DNA from: JASJHI01 sp033791105
GTDB lineage: Bacteria > Actinomycetota > Acidimicrobiia > Acidimicrobiales > Ilumatobacteraceae
DNA: 8,538 bases
NCBI GenBank assembly: GCA_033791105.1
Contig: JASJHI010000056.1
Span: forward strand, 1 to 8,538
Direction: 5' to 3'
This document shows, piece by piece, positions 7,701-8,538 of the stretch. The notes beneath the pieces are model-generated. The model was not told where the DNA came from, made no database searches, and saw only the letters and a list, made by a program, of their open reading frames with translations. Numbering within the stretch: the stretch's first letter is position 1; each line of letters begins with the position of its first letter. The translations under genes were made by a program, and so were the position numbers.

Positions 7701-7918
7701 GTCGCATCGATCGCATCGGCCGGTCCGCCGCCGGCGCCAACTGTGCCTCCGCTGGACGGGTTGACGACGATCGCGCCGGTCGATTCCCCTCCCGTGTCGA
7801 TCGGCGGCTCTGAGCTGCTCCCGCCGTCGTCGCTCCCAGAACAGGCCGCGATGATGAGCGCGGAGCACACCGCGATTGCGAGTCGGCCGCTTCGACGCGG
7901 TTCAGAAGATTTCCTCAT
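1754..7918 (-). CDS. Alpha-2-macroglobulin family lipoprotein lacking the thioester motif
   Basis: 2054 residues, an exported lipid-anchored protein of the bacterial A2M family. Such proteins are thought to guard the cell envelope by capturing proteases. Order: lipoprotein signal peptide 1-25 with lipidated Cys26; Gly/Ser/Ala-rich spacer and Pro-rich linker (about 131-158); Big_5/macroglobulin-like beta domains (about 160-480); further MG domains including F-D-D-R-G-I-Y-R-P-G-E-T-V-H-L at 708-722; bait-domain region (about 1095-1270); acidic linker (about 1281-1347); A2M domain beginning near D-F-D-P-V-A-V-Y-A-P at 1349-1358; helical thioester-like domain (about 1540-1820) with L-Q-N-D-D-G-G-W at 1610-1617; C-terminal MG domain ending with G-V-Y-E-Y-T-Y-E-A-R-A-T-T-P-G and A-E-E-I-Y-A-P-E-V-F-G-R, typical of bacterial members. 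The Y-P-Y-G-C-x-E-Q site reads Y-R-Y-E-H-A-D-G at 1560-1567, so no thioester can form. I chose the ATG at 7918 because GAGGGGG lies six bases upstream and the signal peptide then starts M-R-K; an ATG 12 codons earlier (7954) has no such support. The neighbouring genes do not suggest a partner. Confidence 0.93.
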   Translation of the reverse strand: MRKSSEPRRSGRLAIAVCSALIIAACSGSDDGGSSSEPPIDTGGESTGAIVVNPSSGGTVGAGGGPADAIDATPVGLRLSEGAPAPAGPVTVAEGTPLSDQEVAAILARLPDWDVPADDRLEFRRPAQTLPPPIVGDTIDVPFPPPTDAGPPPPPTDLPLEVLRFQPEGDVPVAPFLSVTFNQPMVPIGTLDQLDAIDVPVEMAPEIPGRWRWIGTRTLRFEVEPGLTDRLPQATEYRIEVPSGTTSASGQALDEAVVWQFATPAPTVETLSPEGDSLPLDPVFFAGFDQLVDPEAVLATISLDADGDRVLRLATDEEVTADATAARAADRALVGRWVAFRAVDDLPVDTAVTISIGPDTPSSEGPRTTEAEQRFSARTHAPLEILEHRCGWEDDCAPLMPWTIDFNNPLDPTTVTPETIAIEPELPGTVVDVYGNTISIRGASSGRTTYEVTLDATIADVFGQTLSEPKALTFDVGPARPALYAFDRQFVTLDPTSSREGVSVYTTNHDKIRVRAWAVDPGDYADYVDYLESRWSDVEPPEPAWPAVLDTTVDIDAEEDALVETFVELSDELAESGGQLVVRIDPDPPIEPEDDDYWSNQPSIAWVQSTGLGIDAIVSDRELLIWTTDLATGAPVGGVDVELLGRNETITTDSDGLARVELAPVGVRGLVATTGVETDSADISVLPAAWFDGWTERTGEDDSRWYVFDDRGIYRPGETVHLTGWTRRFTADEQQLAFVADGAEVMYRAYDPQGNELGAGSAALNDLGGFNLSFDLPEGANLGSAWVDLELVGDPSAPFAATGHGYRIEEFRTPEFEVTARPESPGPYYAARPITLAVDAQYFAGGPLPDAEVTWAVTSSTATYSPPNRDDFTFGIWQPWWWDVGGGFDGVDAEDFGLAVEGDVGIGCIDCGPGFAEPVFETFEGRTDANGTHYLQVDVEGPEPDQPTTVSAEATVFDVNRQAWAARTDELVHSSEYYVGLRSETTFVEVDEPLDIEAIVTDVDGGSVSGREITIEAGRLESAHVDGRWTESRVDVETCTVQSAVEPVTCTFATPVGGTYEVEAVVQDDDGRSNRTMFTRWVSGGDVRPARDVELEQVLIVPDAETYSPGDTAELLVSAPFAPASGLITVTRGGIESTQVVDAPDGSVVVSVPIVDSDIPGLGVQIDMTGSAERAGDDGTPLPDAPRRPAFATGRIDLSIPPVSRTLTVTAVPETAALEPGVDTSVTIEVGDASGSPVAGADVAVVVVDEAVLALTGYELADPLDVFYRPIRSEISTEYARSTIVLDRPDRTGADGGEEARADADLGGTVSSGAPAATEESLAVDDAEAPAEGRSSGADGAAPITLRSDFDPVAVYAPSESTGPDGTVTIDVPLPDNLTRYRVMAVAVDGVDRFGTGESTITARLPLMVRPSAPRFLNFGDRLELPVVVQNQTGSTVEVDVALEAANLTLTEAAGYRVTVPANDRVEVRFPSAAEEAGTARIRVAAVDGEAADAAEVQLPVYTPATTEAFATSGVLDDGTIAQPVLPPGDVWPQFGGLEINTSSTALQTLTDAVLYLSEYRYEHADGLASRIIAVAALRDVLDAFDSAEMPSPEEIEAAMRRDIDRLAALQNDDGGWPTWRRGEPSYPFVSVSSAHALVSADLEGYEVPDHTLDAALVYLADIESHIPDHYGERVRDTLSAYALHVRNLAGDRDTAKAQALYDRAGDDLGLDALAWLWPVLDDPTADAEIERTFLNGAVETAGAATFAVDYGEDAYLLAYSDRRTDGIILDALISERPDSDLIPKVVAGLLGNQVQGRWNNAYENSFILLAMNNYFDTFESITPDFVARVWLGDSYVAEHEYRGRTTDRATSLLPMSELVAADTTEEQDLIVAKDGEGRLYYRLGTKYAPTDLDLDPRDEGFVVDRVYEAVDDPDDVVLGDDGVWRIEPGATVRVRLTMVADARRTNIALVDPLPAGLEPLNPSLDVSTTPRPDDSPTADESYWCWCWTWYDHVNLRDDRAEAFAAWLGAGVYEYTYEARATTPGEFVVPPARAEEIYAPEVFGRSASARVSIS
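3206..3241 (-). other. Degenerate thioester site of the A2M protein
   Basis: Residues 1560-1571 read Y-R-Y-E-H-A-D-G-L-A-S-R, which lines up without gaps with the canonical Y-P-Y-G-C-x-E-Q-x-x-S-R of thioester-containing bacterial A2Ms. The flanking Tyr, Tyr, Ser and Arg are kept, but the reactive Cys is His1564, the Glu is Asp1566 and the Gln is Gly1567. The following helical domain is otherwise intact, so the fold is probably retained while the covalent chemistry is lost. Thioester-less members such as Pseudomonas aeruginosa MagD are known. Confidence 0.88.
3878..4078 (-). other. Acidic Ala/Gly-rich linker in the bait-region position
   Basis: Residues about 1281-1347, between the last strand of the bait-region-containing domain and the A2M domain, are low in hydrophobics and rich in Ala, Gly, Asp, Glu and Ser, with scattered Arg (for example after R-T-G-A-D-G-G-E-E-A and A-E-G-R-S-S-G-A-D-G). 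In A2M proteins the protease-sensitive bait segment lies at this place in the domain order. The assignment rests on position and composition only; no cleavage site is shown. Confidence 0.5.
7841..7918 (-). other. Lipoprotein signal peptide and lipobox of the A2M protein
   Basis: Residues 1-26 have a basic start (M-R-K, then R-R and R at 8, 9 and 12), a hydrophobic core L-A-I-A-V-C-S-A-L-I and the lipobox I-A-A-C with Cys26 as the lipidation site. A Ser/Gly/Asp spacer (S-G-S-D-D-G-G-S-S-S) follows, as in many exported lipoproteins. This predicts Sec export, diacylglyceryl modification and signal peptidase II cleavage before Cys26. Confidence 0.9.
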
Positions 7919-7924
7919 GCCAAT

Positions 7925-7931
7925 CCCCCTC
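7925..7931 (-). promoter_or_regulatory. Ribosome binding site of the A2M gene
   Basis: On the - strand GAGGGGG is followed by six bases (ATTGGC) and the ATG at 7918-7916. This is a strong purine-rich Shine-Dalgarno with good spacing. It decides the start in favour of 7918 over the upstream ATG at 7954, whose extra 12 residues would put D-E-P-R before the signal peptide. Confidence 0.75.
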
Positions 7932-7935
7932 GGCT

Positions 7936-7949
7936 CGTCCGTTCGGACG
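7936..7949. promoter_or_regulatory. Short inverted repeat just upstream of the A2M ribosome binding site
   Basis: CGTCCG-TT-CGGACG is a perfect 6-base inverted repeat with a 2-base centre, ending four bases before the Shine-Dalgarno of the A2M gene. It could be a half-site pair for a repressor or a small 5'-leader hairpin. In GC-rich DNA such repeats also occur by chance, and no -10/-35 elements are recognisable around it. Confidence 0.3.
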
Positions 7950-8008
7950 TTCACACGAAGTCAGACGCCGTTCACCGTGCCGGGGGTTCCCAGAGGTTCG
8001 CACATGGT

Positions 8009-8023
8009 CGTCGCCCAGCGACG
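8009..8023 (-). terminator. Small GC stem-loop after the VOC gene, weak terminator candidate
   Basis: CGTCGC-CCA-GCGACG (as read on the + strand) forms a 6-base stem with a 3-base loop, starting 27 bases beyond the stop of the VOC gene in its direction of transcription. No T-run follows on the - strand. It may slow or end transcription from the VOC gene before the A2M gene, or be a chance repeat. The rest of the 132-base gap (7919-8050) shows no clear promoter. Confidence 0.2.
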
Positions 8024-8050
8024 GCGCGATGCGGACGACCCGCGCCGCTC

Positions 8051-8538
8051 TCAGCCGTAGCCGGGCGCCGGTGTGTGGAGATCGAAGCGTCGGCCCTGGT
8101 CGTCCCGGCACTCGATCGCCCGTCCGGACGGGCTCATCGTGTCCTCGATGATCCTGCCGCCGAGTTCGGCCACCCTGGCGAGCATCGGCTCGGGGTCGCG
8201 GACGGTCATCCAGAGGTTGACGCCCTCGTAGTACTGGTTCTCGAAGCCGAACGGCAGATCGCAGTTCGAGACGTGTCCGTTGACCGGATCGACGTTCCAG
8301 CCGAGGAGTTCGGAATAGAACGCAGCGGCGAGCTCGATGTCGTCGGTGCGGATGGTGTAATAGCCGAGCTGAATCGGCTGGACAGCGCTGCCCTCGCCTG
8401 CAGCGCCGGTGACGGTGAAGCCGGGGCTCTGCGAATCGATCTCCTCGACCGAGGGTGATGAGAGCTGGGTGTTCAGCATCCACCGGTGGCCGTACGGATC
8501 GCTGATCGTCGCAGTCCGGGCACCGTGCGTCTGGTCGG
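8051..8538 (-). CDS. Tandem VOC-domain protein (glyoxalase/bleomycin-resistance fold), 5' end outside window
   Basis: The frame runs from TGA at 8053-8051 without a stop to the right edge, giving 161 residues of a longer protein. The first visible residues, T-A-T-I-S-D-P-Y-G-H-R-W-M-L-N-T-Q-L, are the familiar end of a VOC domain of the PhnB/glyoxalase-like type, followed by a linker of about 30 residues. A second VOC domain then starts near I-Q-L-G-Y-Y-T-I-R-T-D-D-I-E-L-A-A-A-F-Y and ends R-R-F-D-L-H-T-P-A-P-G-Y-G. The Met at 8479 lies inside the D-P-Y-G-H-R-W-M motif and is not the start. The superfamily includes metal-dependent lyases, dioxygenases, resistance proteins and non-catalytic binders; the substrate cannot be read from this part. 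It lies 132 bases upstream of the A2M gene on the same strand. Confidence 0.85.
   Translation of the reverse strand, partial: DQTHGARTATISDPYGHRWMLNTQLSSPSVEEIDSQSPGFTVTGAAGEGSAVQPIQLGYYTIRTDDIELAAAFYSELLGWNVDPVNGHVSNCDLPFGFENQYYEGVNLWMTVRDPEPMLARVAELGGRIIEDTMSPSGRAIECRDDQGRRFDLHTPAPGYG

Noticed and set aside
7919..7954. Upstream ATG (7954) as the A2M start
   Set aside because: The extra 12 residues would precede an otherwise standard M-R-K signal peptide, and the strong GAGGGGG Shine-Dalgarno at 7931-7925 is correctly spaced only for the ATG at 7918.
7902..8483. A 193-codon - strand frame spanning the VOC-A2M gap
   Set aside because: It overlaps the VOC domain in another frame, is dominated by Arg and Gly, and lacks any recognisable fold; the VOC frame explains the region.
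1..8538. A defence system, CRISPR array, mobile element or RNA gene
   Set aside because: I looked for repeated spacers, transposase or integrase motifs, tRNA-like cloverleaves and nuclease or helicase motifs on both strands and found none; nearly all bases are accounted for by the four genes.

Overview
This is a GC-rich window whose codons overwhelmingly end in G or C. It most resembles a high-GC actinobacterium. An Acidimicrobiia/Ilumatobacter-like source is my guess from codon style and gene content, and no taxonomic marker is present. Coding density is high: four genes (two cut by the window edges) cover all but about 230 bases. There are no RNA genes, insertion sequences, CRISPR arrays or prophage signs.

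Left part, + strand (1-1655): the last 32 codons of an ABC-transporter permease, apparently of the carbohydrate-import (MalG-like) type, overlap by ATGA the start of a 519-residue glycoside hydrolase family 3 enzyme of the beta-N-acetylhexosaminidase (NagZ-like) type. The two are probably the distal end of an operon that imports an amino-sugar oligosaccharide and hydrolyses it in the cytoplasm. A 98-base convergent gap with an inverted repeat follows.

Centre, - strand (7918-1754): one very large gene encodes a 2054-residue lipoprotein of the bacterial alpha-2-macroglobulin (A2M) family. It has a lipobox signal peptide, a proline-rich linker, a chain of macroglobulin-type beta domains, an acidic Ala/Gly-rich linker in the bait-region position, the A2M domain, an alpha-helical thioester-like domain and the characteristic bacterial C-terminal domain. 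The Cys-x-Glu-Gln thioester is absent (Tyr-Arg-Tyr-Glu-His-Ala-Asp-Gly at the site), so it cannot trap proteases covalently in the classical way. Its eight non-lipid cysteines fall into four closely spaced pairs.

Right part, - strand (8538-8051): the C-terminal 161 residues of a VOC (glyoxalase/bleomycin-resistance fold) protein. The reading frame stays open to the window edge, and the visible part holds the end of one VOC domain plus a complete second one, so it is a tandem-VOC protein. It lies upstream of the A2M gene on the same strand, separated by 132 bases, and there is no clear functional link between them.

I see no new multigene system here. The most noteworthy object is the thioester-less A2M lipoprotein with its unusual Cys/Trp features, standing without the penicillin-binding-protein partner (pbpC) often found next to bacterial A2M genes.
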